The notes under the pieces were generated by a model that was not told where the DNA came from, did no database searches, and saw only the letters and a program-made list of their open reading frames with translations. The position numbers were made by a program, and so were the translations under genes. A stretch of 64,000 bases of DNA, taken from assembly GCA_001792895.1 (NCBI GenBank), contig MARA01000014.1, positions 372,001 to 436,000 of the forward strand, in the 5' to 3' direction. Each line of letters begins with the position of its first letter. Within the stretch, counting starts at the first letter, position 1. Source of the DNA: Lentinus brumalis. Its lineage: Eukaryota; Basidiomycota; Agaricomycetes; Polyporales; Polyporaceae. Shown in pieces: positions 57,174-64,000 of the stretch.

Positions 57174-58261
57174 TGACCTCGTTTCCGCCCTGGATACATG
57201 TTGTTGCGCATGGTTTTTCTTGATATCGAGAGCGTGAATATTGCACTTGTACGTACTGGCGTCGTCATATTCTATCCTGGCGTCGTGTGATCTTTGCTGG
57301 GAGTAGTTATCGGGCGAGCGATCATGATGTCGATGCTGTGCGTGCCGCTGCCCGTCTCTCAACGTCGATGTGAGCACAACGCTGACTCGGAATGCCTGGC
57401 ATCTGGTACTTGTCGCAAAGAGTAGCATGTAAGCTCTATCAGTCTGCGAACTCATGGCAGTTCGTGCAAGTGAATAGAGTGATCCAAATGGACATCAGAA
57501 AGCAATGAGCAAGAGGACGGTGAAGGAAACTGTCGAGAAGTTCCAGCGTGGAGGCTAGATGTAGGTCAGTGGAGTCTACCTCATCCGAGTACGAAGCCCC
57601 AGAGAAATTCGTACTAATTGGTCCCTGTGCTTTAGTCTTGCACCGCGATTTAGCTATACCATTCGGTGAATCTGCAATGTGCATGTTGCATGCATGATGT
57701 CATGGTTCTCGCTTAATATGGCAACCTAAGCGCCTTCACCACAGCAACTTGGTACTTGCTCTTCTCATGCCTGCTGAGGACTTATCAATAGCTTCTGCAG
57801 ATGTTTACTTCTTGGATACTTCTCGTCTAGTTCATACTGACTGCTGACACCCGGTGTGAGTACCGCCTGTCATGACAGGCTCCTCCACTTACATACTGAC
57901 TGAATAATCACCCTCTGCTAGAGTGCAGGCACACCAGTCACCTCCTACAGCATACAGGTAACACTCACATATCCTGCCGACTGTTCCACGGTACACGCCC
58001 TGAAAGCCTGAGGACTCTGTCTTGCTGCAAGCCATCTGCAAGCCCACGCGGAACTGACGCCGAGGCCACGTGGGAAGACGGTATGACGCACTCACGCATC
58101 GCGCAATTCTGTCTCTCCCACCACGGCCCGCGTGTCAGTCATTCTAGTGTCCTGCTTATCGCGATTCGACGCCACCGCCATGGACTATAAAGCGCGACGG
58201 GTCGCCGTGCACCCCGCATATATCTACCCCCACCGTTCTTCCTCCCATCATCGTTGATAAC
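57174..58261. other. Intergenic
   Basis: 1,088 bp before SDR copy 5. No supported gene; a TATA box lies near the right end. Confidence 0.45.
58186..58192 (+). promoter_or_regulatory. TATA box of SDR copy 5
   Basis: TATAAAG, 70 bp upstream of the ATG at 58262. Confidence 0.6.
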
Positions 58262-59767
58262 ATGCCCGCAGTCACCTCTGGAAAGATCCTTGTGACCGGT
58301 GCGAATGGCTACATCGCCGTATGGGTCGTCAAGGCCTTCCTCGACAAAGGTTTCTCCGTGCGCGGGGCGGTGCGCTCGGAGAGCAAGGCTGGCCATCTGC
58401 GCTCGCTGTTCAAGGACTTCGGGGACAAGTTCGAAGTCGTAGTTGTGGAGGACATCACGAAGGTACGCATGCGCGTCTCATCGTACATAGTCTATCCTGC
58501 CCTAGCGATGCCAACGTGGGCTGCCCGACCAGAGGGATGAGGTGACGCAGCTGGAGCTCGACGATCAAGTCTACCTGAGCTTGGTGGAATACTGGTGCAA
58601 CTATATGCTTGAGGAAACAATGACTCTCCCCTGGTCAATACACGGAGAATTCACTCCGTGTGTTGCACTTGCTCTTCGCGTGCAATGTATGCGCGGCGAC
58701 GAGGGATCACCTTCCGTTCTTCTTTCCCTTCCTGTGAGCTGCGTCGTCGCACTGCATCCGCATGCGGTCGAGCAACTTATTGCAGAGCAATCGAACTTAC
58801 GACGGCTTTCTTCACAGGACGGCGCATTTGACGAGGCTGTCGTTGGCGTAGACGCGATCGCTCACACTGCATCGCCCTTCCACTTCAAAGCTGTCGAGCC
58901 GGAGGAGCTCATCGTCCCCGCCGTCCACGGCACCACCGGTATCCTCGCGTCCGCACTCAAGAACGCGCCCTCTGTGAGGCGAATTATCGTCACGTCCTCC
59001 TGCGCTGCCGTCCTCACCCCATCTCCCGACCCACGCGTATTCTCCGAAGAAAACTGGAACGAGGCGAGCATCGCGGAGGTCAAGGAGAAGGGCAAGGATG
59101 CCACTCCCATAGCCAAGTACCGTGCAAGCAAGACTCTCGCTGAACGCGCGGCGTGGGACTTCTGGAACAAGCACAAGAGCGAAGTCGGGTGGGACCTTGT
59201 GGTCATCAACCCGCCGTTCGTTTTTGGGCCGTTCTTGCACGAGGCGGACAAGCCTGAGAACCTGAACGAGTCGTTGCGCGACTGGTACGAGACCGTCGTG
59301 AAGGGCACGAAGGATAAGGATGCATTGGCTAATCTTGGGTATGTTCGCTCACCCTCTCTCACCATACGCTCGCCGTAATGACTCGATATATGCGTGTATA
59401 GCTCATCCTACGTCGACGTACGGGACCTTGGACTGGCACACGCGCTTGCCGTCACGAAGGAGGAAGCCTCCGGGAACCGCATCATCGTCAGCGCAGGCCC
59501 GTACAAGTGGCAGGACTTCGGTGAGTCGAACCATGTCACGGATCGCTGTGCGATATCATGGCTGACGTTCCGTTCCCAGTGACTGCCGCTCACAAGTACT
59601 ACCCTAACCTCCCCGCTGGGAACACGGAGTACGATCCGGCTAAGGCCACGCACTATCTTGTCTACGCGCCGGAGAAGCAGCAGCGTCTGCTCGGAATCAA
59701 GTTCAGAACTTTGGAGGAGACGACGAAGGATACCCTCGATGATTTCAAGGCGCGTGGGTGGCTCTGA
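58262..59767 (+). CDS. Extended-SDR NAD(P)-dependent reductase, copy 5
   Basis: 342 aa, four exons: 58262-58462, 58818-59338, 59402-59520, 59580-59767. Rossmann motif VTGANGY, RGAVRSESKAGHL cofactor region, catalytic Ser in VTSSCAAV, YRASK in KYRASKTLAERAAW, and WDLVVINPPFVFGP. Intron 1 is 355 bp, far longer than in its siblings (62-65 bp), and its 3' half is open in frame with exon 2. Joining exon 1 directly to 58818 gives the same DGAFDEA start of exon 2 as copy 4, which supports splicing. Exon 3 is again exactly 119 nt. Appears functional; substrate unknown. Confidence 0.92.
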
Positions 59768-60130
59768 GACTCAAAACGCGTGAGCGCGTTGCTTGTCACA
59801 AACGCGAGTGGAGTGTAGAAGTATATCGTGATGTTGTATCCATAGTGCGTTTTTCTCTATTCACCGTCGTGTCTCAGCGTGTACCGTCAGGAAGGTGAAC
59901 ACTGCGAGCTTCGAGGTGGGCACATCACTATCAGATAACCGAACGTGCAAAGGCGGCGCTCGACAGTGTTGCCCGTGTGCTTCTTGCAGACAGGACAGGC
60001 AGAGGGGGCGTGAACGGTTTTCGTGCAACCCGCCGTCTGCCTCCTCTCGTACCAGCCCAGACGATGTCTTGGCCGTAGTTTTGGTCCCGGCTCGAGCCCA
60101 AGCCCGAGCCTGAGCGCTGAGCGTCCGCTC
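59768..60130. other. Intergenic
   Basis: 363 bp. The right part may carry the 5' UTR or an unrecognised first exon of the LCL3-like gene. Confidence 0.4.
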
Positions 60131-60653
60131 ATGCAGGATTTCAATCTTCGCAGGTTACGTGAAGAAATCGACCAAGCCCGGGAGAAGGCAGAATCCGAGG
60201 CCGACCGCATGCACAGGAAGTTGCGCAGCCAGTGGGACGACTGGCTCTCAAGGCCCACCACCCGCGAACAGCTCCCCGTGGAGGCCTTCATCGCGAGCGG
60301 TGTTGTTTCTACTGCGCTCGTCGTCCTGGCGTTCGTGACCGTCAGGTACTTCCACCGCGTACCGAACGCCGACTGGATCACACTGGATATGCTCCGCGGT
60401 AGGAGGTTGATGAAGGGATACGTAACTAAGTACGTGCTTCCGAATCTCGGCGTGTTGCGAGTAGGTCGCTGAATTCGCGCTCTGTAGGGTGAGAGACAAC
60501 GACAACTTCAGGTTCTTTCACACGCGTAATCGATCCTGGGTGCAGCGCGGCACCGCTCAGCTCGGCTCGCCCACTGCATCGTATGCGAAGGGGCGCGTCA
60601 CACTTTGTGCAGATGAGCGTATAATGGTGGAGGATAGCATCCGAGCAGCCTGA
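60131..60653 (+). pseudogene. LCL3-like membrane-anchored nuclease, truncated
   Basis: Exons 60131-60429 and 60488-60653 give 154 aa. The N-terminal helix (RRLREEIDQAREKAESEADRM) precedes a membrane segment (FIASGVVSTALVVLAFVTVRYF), then RVPNADWITLDMLRGRRLMKGYVTK and, across the intron, VRDNDNFRFFHTR. This matches the linker and first strand of fungal Lcl3 (staphylococcal-nuclease-like, mitochondrial membrane). The family continues for another 150 residues or so with the catalytic Arg/Glu residues and VDAPE block; here the frame leaves the family after FFHTR and stops at 60653. Only about 90 bp then remain before the next feature, so the catalytic part is missing. Either a decayed gene or one whose 3' part was lost next to the transposon insertion. 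Confidence 0.65.
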
Positions 60654-60742
60654 TGCATCCATGCCGTAGTACGCAATACATCATATAGGTCGCGCATGTC
60701 TAACTTGGGACCATTCACTATAGTACATGATTCGTGGTCTCC

Positions 60743-61064
60743 TCAGATGCGCGACCCTCCACCATAAGCAACACGGTAGGTGCCGTAGTCCGGCAGGATC
60801 CACCATCGAATGCGGAGCAATCTCTTCTTCTCGTCCTCCACCGATCCCCATTGAGTGGCAGGTGGCAAGCCGTCGACGTTGAGGGGTATACGCCATGAGT
60901 GTCTGTCGGCCACACGCCGCCAGGTTCCATCAACGAAAAAGCCGGCCAGATCTGGATCTGAGCTTGATGCGGCTTCGGTCTCGTCGTCTTCATCGTCTTC
61001 ATCGTCCTCGTCCTCGTCGTCCTCGTCGTCTGTCGGACTCGGGTCAACCAAACGGAATCCCCGG
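60743..61064 (-). pseudogene. Remnant 3' part of a host gene cut by the retroelement
   Basis: Minus-strand open frame from the element border at 61064 to a stop at 60743. It starts in frame as EARGFRLVDPSPT, has an acidic tract (DDEDDEDEDDEDDEDDE) and an ordered-looking tail (FFVDGTWRRVADRHSWRIPL, LLRIRWWILPDYGTYRVAYGGG). No start codon or upstream exon lies before the repeat border, so the 5' part may have been displaced by the insertion. Family not recognised. An alternative is a short separate gene starting with a non-ATG codon or an unseen exon. Confidence 0.4.
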
Positions 61065-61335
61065 GCTTCCTAATTGCGCGATCTTGGCTACAGAATATAA
61101 GTCACAGGTACACAAAGCACTGGGAGGAGGTGGGTTCCAGCCGGACTCAAAAGTCCTCACTCCGGACGACTCGTAAACGGGTATGAAGCCCGCGAGAGGC
61201 AAGTCCGAGAAGCCTACGCGGTACCGGGAGATCAAGTCCTCGCTCCGCGGAGGAACTGCCCGGTACATGCTCTCCCTCTCTGTCGTCTGCTGGAATCCCA
61301 CTCGAGCGCGAGGTGGTAGGTCCGACTCACCACCA
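61065..61335 (-). repeat. Ngaro-type split direct repeat, outer copy (B2)
   Basis: 271 bp identical to 61489-61759, same orientation, offset 424 bp. It forms the outer end of the tyrosine-recombinase element downstream of the recombinase ORF on the minus strand. Confidence 0.82.
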
Positions 61336-61488
61336 AAGCACTGGGTGTGGATGGGTGGGTACGCGTTTGTGCGCGAGGCGGATGAAGCAAGAAACAAGTA
61401 AGTATGCTACAAGCGCTCTCATCCGCCATCCCGCTTAGTAAGCCCTTGTTCGGACTTCGCTCACACGTTCACTCTCTCCGAACTGCAA
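61336..61488 (-). repeat. Spacer between the 271-bp repeats, predicted A2 repeat
   Basis: 153 bp separating the two identical repeats. If the element is Ngaro-type, the same sequence should occur once more (A1) at the element's far 5' end outside this window. Confidence 0.6.
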
Positions 61489-61759
61489 GCTTCCTAATTG
61501 CGCGATCTTGGCTACAGAATATAAGTCACAGGTACACAAAGCACTGGGAGGAGGTGGGTTCCAGCCGGACTCAAAAGTCCTCACTCCGGACGACTCGTAA
61601 ACGGGTATGAAGCCCGCGAGAGGCAAGTCCGAGAAGCCTACGCGGTACCGGGAGATCAAGTCCTCGCTCCGCGGAGGAACTGCCCGGTACATGCTCTCCC
61701 TCTCTGTCGTCTGCTGGAATCCCACTCGAGCGCGAGGTGGTAGGTCCGACTCACCACCA
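61489..61759 (-). repeat. Ngaro-type split direct repeat, inner copy (B1)
   Basis: 271 bp identical to 61065-61335. It lies 129 bp beyond the recombinase stop codon on the minus strand. Confidence 0.82.
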
Positions 61760-61888
61760 CAGCGAAGCCACAACAGTCGGACCTCGCGCCGACTCCCCCC
61801 AGACAGGCGTAGCGTTCAAAGTTCGAATAGCAATTGAAGCTCCAACACCGAAAGCCAGTCACTGTGCACCGTATACTGTAGGAACATA

Positions 61889-63196
61889 TTACTGCTCTCG
61901 TAAGCTATGTCTGCGTCTGAAATTGTCCATGGAAGTCTTCATAAGTTGTAACCTCGAGGGATCCGAAGCCTGTGAGATGAACAGCGGGATTATGGACTCA
62001 ATCTTACGCCAATAATCAAGAAATGCCCGTGACTTCCAGCTCCCCAATGCTGACACTACGTCCGGATGTATGCCTCGAAGCAGGAGCTCGGTTGCACCTC
62101 CAATACGAAAGCAATGCCCGGAGAGGTTCTCCATACCAGTACTCGACCAAATGGTGTTGCACCTCCGGAGGAACACGTCCTGGGTCATCGGTCTCCACGC
62201 TCCTTCTTCCCCATCTTCGAAGGCAAATAGCGGAGCTACCCCTGGGACGGTAGAGTTGATGTTCAAGTGGTGACGCAGCGCAGTTACTGGGTCGAGAAAG
62301 CCACTAATCCCCGTGAGTATGATGTCCGCACCTTCCGACGCCGTAGTCTTCGTCCAAGGAATATGGAAGATCGCATACCGTGTTCCATTAGGGATAGAAC
62401 GGTAGCCCACCTTGGCACTTCGAGCCACATGCCTGTCCGGCCTGAAGGCCTTGCGTGATGGTATGAGAAGCTCTCCCAGGCGTCGACATCCCCAGAAAGC
62501 AGTGGATGCAAGCGCAAAGACCGCCGCATCGAAGGTGTTTGCCAGGTCGAGACCATTGAGCAAGGCTTCCATATGCTCGAGGGTGACTGGTGGACGCTTC
62601 GGGAGACTAGGCGGATTGAGTTTCTTTGCCCCTTTCTTCGCATACTTGACCAACATGTCTCCCGACCAACTCGCCCCGTTGACAGCATGGTGAATGCGTA
62701 ATCCTGATAACCAGTTCCCCATCGTCTTGTGCTGCACTGTCCCTGCATGCCGCGCAAGAAATGCAGCCAGCAGATACTCCGGCGCCGGCATGCGACCCTC
62801 CTCCTGGATCCCTAACTCATCACAGAACTGCGTAAAGCGCAGAAGACCCGCTCCATAATTCTTGGCTGTGTCCGGCTCAAGACCAGCCAGAACAAGCTCG
62901 AAGACAGCGTCGGCCCCTTCCTGTGTGATGACACTTGCTATCTTGGTTCTGTACTGCCATCCGGCCGGAGTCCGCCATTTAAGGATGCGATCCTCTGCTA
63001 GAACATGCGGTCTGAGCGGTGAAGGTCGGATTTCATTACCTGCTTTTGGTCGTCGTGGTTTCCGTTGGCGAGAGGGTCGCGGTGAATCAGATAGCCATCT
63101 CCCACCACGCTTGAGAGTGTGCAATCCCTGACTCCCTCCAGCCAACTCCGAGGCACCCGCACGTGCGGGTGCTAAGGTCCTTCCCTCCCTATACAT
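61889..63196 (-). CDS. Tyrosine recombinase of the YR retrotransposon
   Basis: About 435 aa from the ATG at 63196 (the frame is open upstream to 63301). It integrates the circular DNA intermediate by site-specific recombination, in place of a DDE integrase. An N-terminal SAM-like core-binding region (SGLRIHHAV...) precedes the catalytic domain. The active-site set is visible: first Arg box in GCRRLGELL, HxxR in GHCFRIGGATELL, the His/Trp position in GSWKSRAFL, and the nucleophilic Tyr in LDYWRKI. Its ATG overlaps the stop of the upstream RNase H ORF by 8 nt, suggesting coupled translation. All residues look intact. Confidence 0.92.
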   Translation of the reverse strand: MYREGRTLAPARAGASELAGGSQGLHTLKRGGRWLSDSPRPSRQRKPRRPKAGNEIRPSPLRPHVLAEDRILKWRTPAGWQYRTKIASVITQEGADAVFELVLAGLEPDTAKNYGAGLLRFTQFCDELGIQEEGRMPAPEYLLAAFLARHAGTVQHKTMGNWLSGLRIHHAVNGASWSGDMLVKYAKKGAKKLNPPSLPKRPPVTLEHMEALLNGLDLANTFDAAVFALASTAFWGCRRLGELLIPSRKAFRPDRHVARSAKVGYRSIPNGTRYAIFHIPWTKTTASEGADIILTGISGFLDPVTALRHHLNINSTVPGVAPLFAFEDGEEGAWRPMTQDVFLRRCNTIWSSTGMENLSGHCFRIGGATELLLRGIHPDVVSALGSWKSRAFLDYWRKIESIIPLFISQASDPSRLQLMKTSMDNFRRRHSLREQ

Positions 63197-64000
63197 GTTG
63201 GAGGAAAGGGGAGAGCTCCGAGGGAAGCTCGAAGCCCGAATGAAACCGCACCAACGAAGCGTTCGGTACACCGCGAGATACCGAGTCTGCAACGTTGACA
63301 CTTGTGTTCACATACTCGACCTGAAGCATGATGTTGCAGGCCATGCATATGAGTTCTGTGCGACGGATGGATAAGTTGACCTGGAAGTTGCGGCTCCTAC
63401 CACGCTTCACTGCACCCACAACACCTTCGTTGTCACTCCTGACAAGAACCTTCGCATCCTCCAACCCTATCTCCTCTAGATGTCTCACCATCAACTCAAT
63501 GGCCAGCATTTCTGCCCAGCCAATATCCCGTCCCTCAGACTTCCACTGCATGAGAGGCTGCGCCCATCTCCATGCATCCCAGGCACCATCCATGACAATG
63601 CCAATGCCCCATTCGGTCGACGCATCGACCCATATCCCAAAATCTCGGCAAGGCCCTCGTGGCTTGAGCGACCGCTCGACATCGGGCTTCAGAAGCACCT
63701 CATGCCACCAGCGCAAGTCTGAGACGAGCGACCTCGGAGGATAACGAGACGCGTGCTCATTTGTGAAAGAAGCGATGAAGCCACAGAGGCTCGTGAGGTA
63801 CGCCCGCCCATGAGGATATACGAAAGTGATATGTGACAACGTACCGTTCAACTTCATAGCTGTCTTGAGATCCATTCGGCTCGCCTGAGTATCAACAAGC
63901 TGCAGTGCTTCGCGAACTCTCTCGAGGTACTTCAGACGCTTCTTCTCCGGAAGTGAAACTGTCTTCTTCAGCAAGTTCCACAGAAACCCGAGGTAGATGC
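63189..64000 (-). CDS. Reverse transcriptase (C-terminal part) and RNase H of the YR retrotransposon, partial
   Basis: The open frame enters from the right edge and stops with TAG at 63191-63189. It begins IYLGFLWNLLKKTVSLPEKKR, the RT thumb/connection signature of DIRS-like elements. RNase H follows: FGIWVDASTEWGIGI (first Asp), AEMLAIELMVRHL (Glu), VRSDNEGVVGAV (Asp) and NTSVNVADSVSRG (last Asp). The catalytic YxDD box of the RT lies outside the window. The frame is uninterrupted, so this copy may be autonomous. Confidence 0.9.
   Translation of the reverse strand, partial: IYLGFLWNLLKKTVSLPEKKRLKYLERVREALQLVDTQASRMDLKTAMKLNGTLSHITFVYPHGRAYLTSLCGFIASFTNEHASRYPPRSLVSDLRWWHEVLLKPDVERSLKPRGPCRDFGIWVDASTEWGIGIVMDGAWDAWRWAQPLMQWKSEGRDIGWAEMLAIELMVRHLEEIGLEDAKVLVRSDNEGVVGAVKRGRSRNFQVNLSIRRTELICMACNIMLQVEYVNTSVNVADSVSRGVPNASLVRFHSGFELPSELSPFLQHV

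Larger units (their letters stand above)
61065..64000 (-). mobile_element. Tyrosine-recombinase retrotransposon (Ngaro/DIRS order), partial at window edge
   Basis: Minus-strand element carrying, in order, reverse-transcriptase thumb and RNase H (64000-63189), a tyrosine recombinase (63196-61889), then two identical 271-bp direct repeats separated by 153 bp. RT-RNH-YR order defines the DIRS-like order. Direct repeats arranged B1-A2-B2 downstream of YR are the hallmark of the Ngaro/PAT group rather than true DIRS elements, which have inverted termini. Ngaro elements are known from Agaricomycetes such as Phanerochaete and Coprinopsis. The first repeat (A1) and most of the RT lie beyond the right edge. 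Both ORFs are open and the repeats identical, suggesting recent insertion. Confidence 0.85.

Noticed and set aside
58542..59378. Separate 278-aa gene starting inside intron 1 of SDR copy 5
   Set aside because: The reading frame is simply exon 2 extended backwards; the spliced form matches the other SDR copies.
61065..61759. Direct repeats as a simple tandem duplication of a host gene
   Set aside because: Their position directly downstream of a tyrosine recombinase and the spacer layout fit an element-borne split repeat better, though the far-end test is outside the window.

Overview
The window reads as nuclear DNA of a filamentous basidiomycete, most likely an Agaricomycete. The reasons are many short GT-AG introns (mostly about 50-65 bp), micro-exons, DUF6535 membrane proteins, an MLKL-like pseudokinase, a Ser/Thr-rich cell-surface protein, and a mix of LINE, hAT-type and tyrosine-recombinase retroelements. 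No rRNA, tRNA or CRISPR was recognised. Exon joins below were worked out by hand from splice signals and reading phase; for the intact, untruncated gene models the summed exons divide by three.

Left part (1-21 kb). A partial Dcr2-like phosphatase (minus) is followed by an mRNA-decapping scavenger enzyme DcpS (plus). Next come two large disordered proteins diverging from a 205-bp promoter (about 2.7-7.1 kb minus, 7.3-9.5 kb plus) and a 14-exon GH28 endopolygalacturonase (10.6-12.5 kb). A full-length 8.4-kb LINE (12605-21037) follows, with a 14-bp target duplication, a poly(A) tail and an intact endonuclease-RT-RNase H ORF. A 343-bp hAT-like MITE is nested in its ORF1.

Middle part (21-44 kb). 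A J-domain protein and a 12-exon MLKL-like pseudokinase precede a region of small gene families: extended-SDR NAD(P)-reductases, MYND-finger proteins (one intact, one decayed) and a DUF6535 protein. A second hAT-like MITE (37552-38163) lies in an intergenic stretch. A mucin-like single-pass membrane protein follows (39.9-43.6 kb).

Right part (44-64 kb). An aldo-keto reductase, a broken SDR copy, a second and larger DUF6535 protein, two intact SDR copies, a small coiled-coil gene and a truncated LCL3-like nuclease lead to a tyrosine-recombinase retrotransposon on the minus strand. That element runs off the right edge. Its B1-A2-B2 repeat layout (271 bp - 153 bp - 271 bp) matches the split direct repeats of Ngaro-type elements.

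Five SDR paralogues, all on the plus strand with the same four-exon plan, are spread over 34 kb; together with the aldo-keto reductase they suggest a locally amplified carbonyl-reduction capacity. Five genes each carry an apparent one-base frameshift that one extra C/G in a run of four or five would repair. This points to homopolymer under-calling in the assembly rather than to five pseudogenes.
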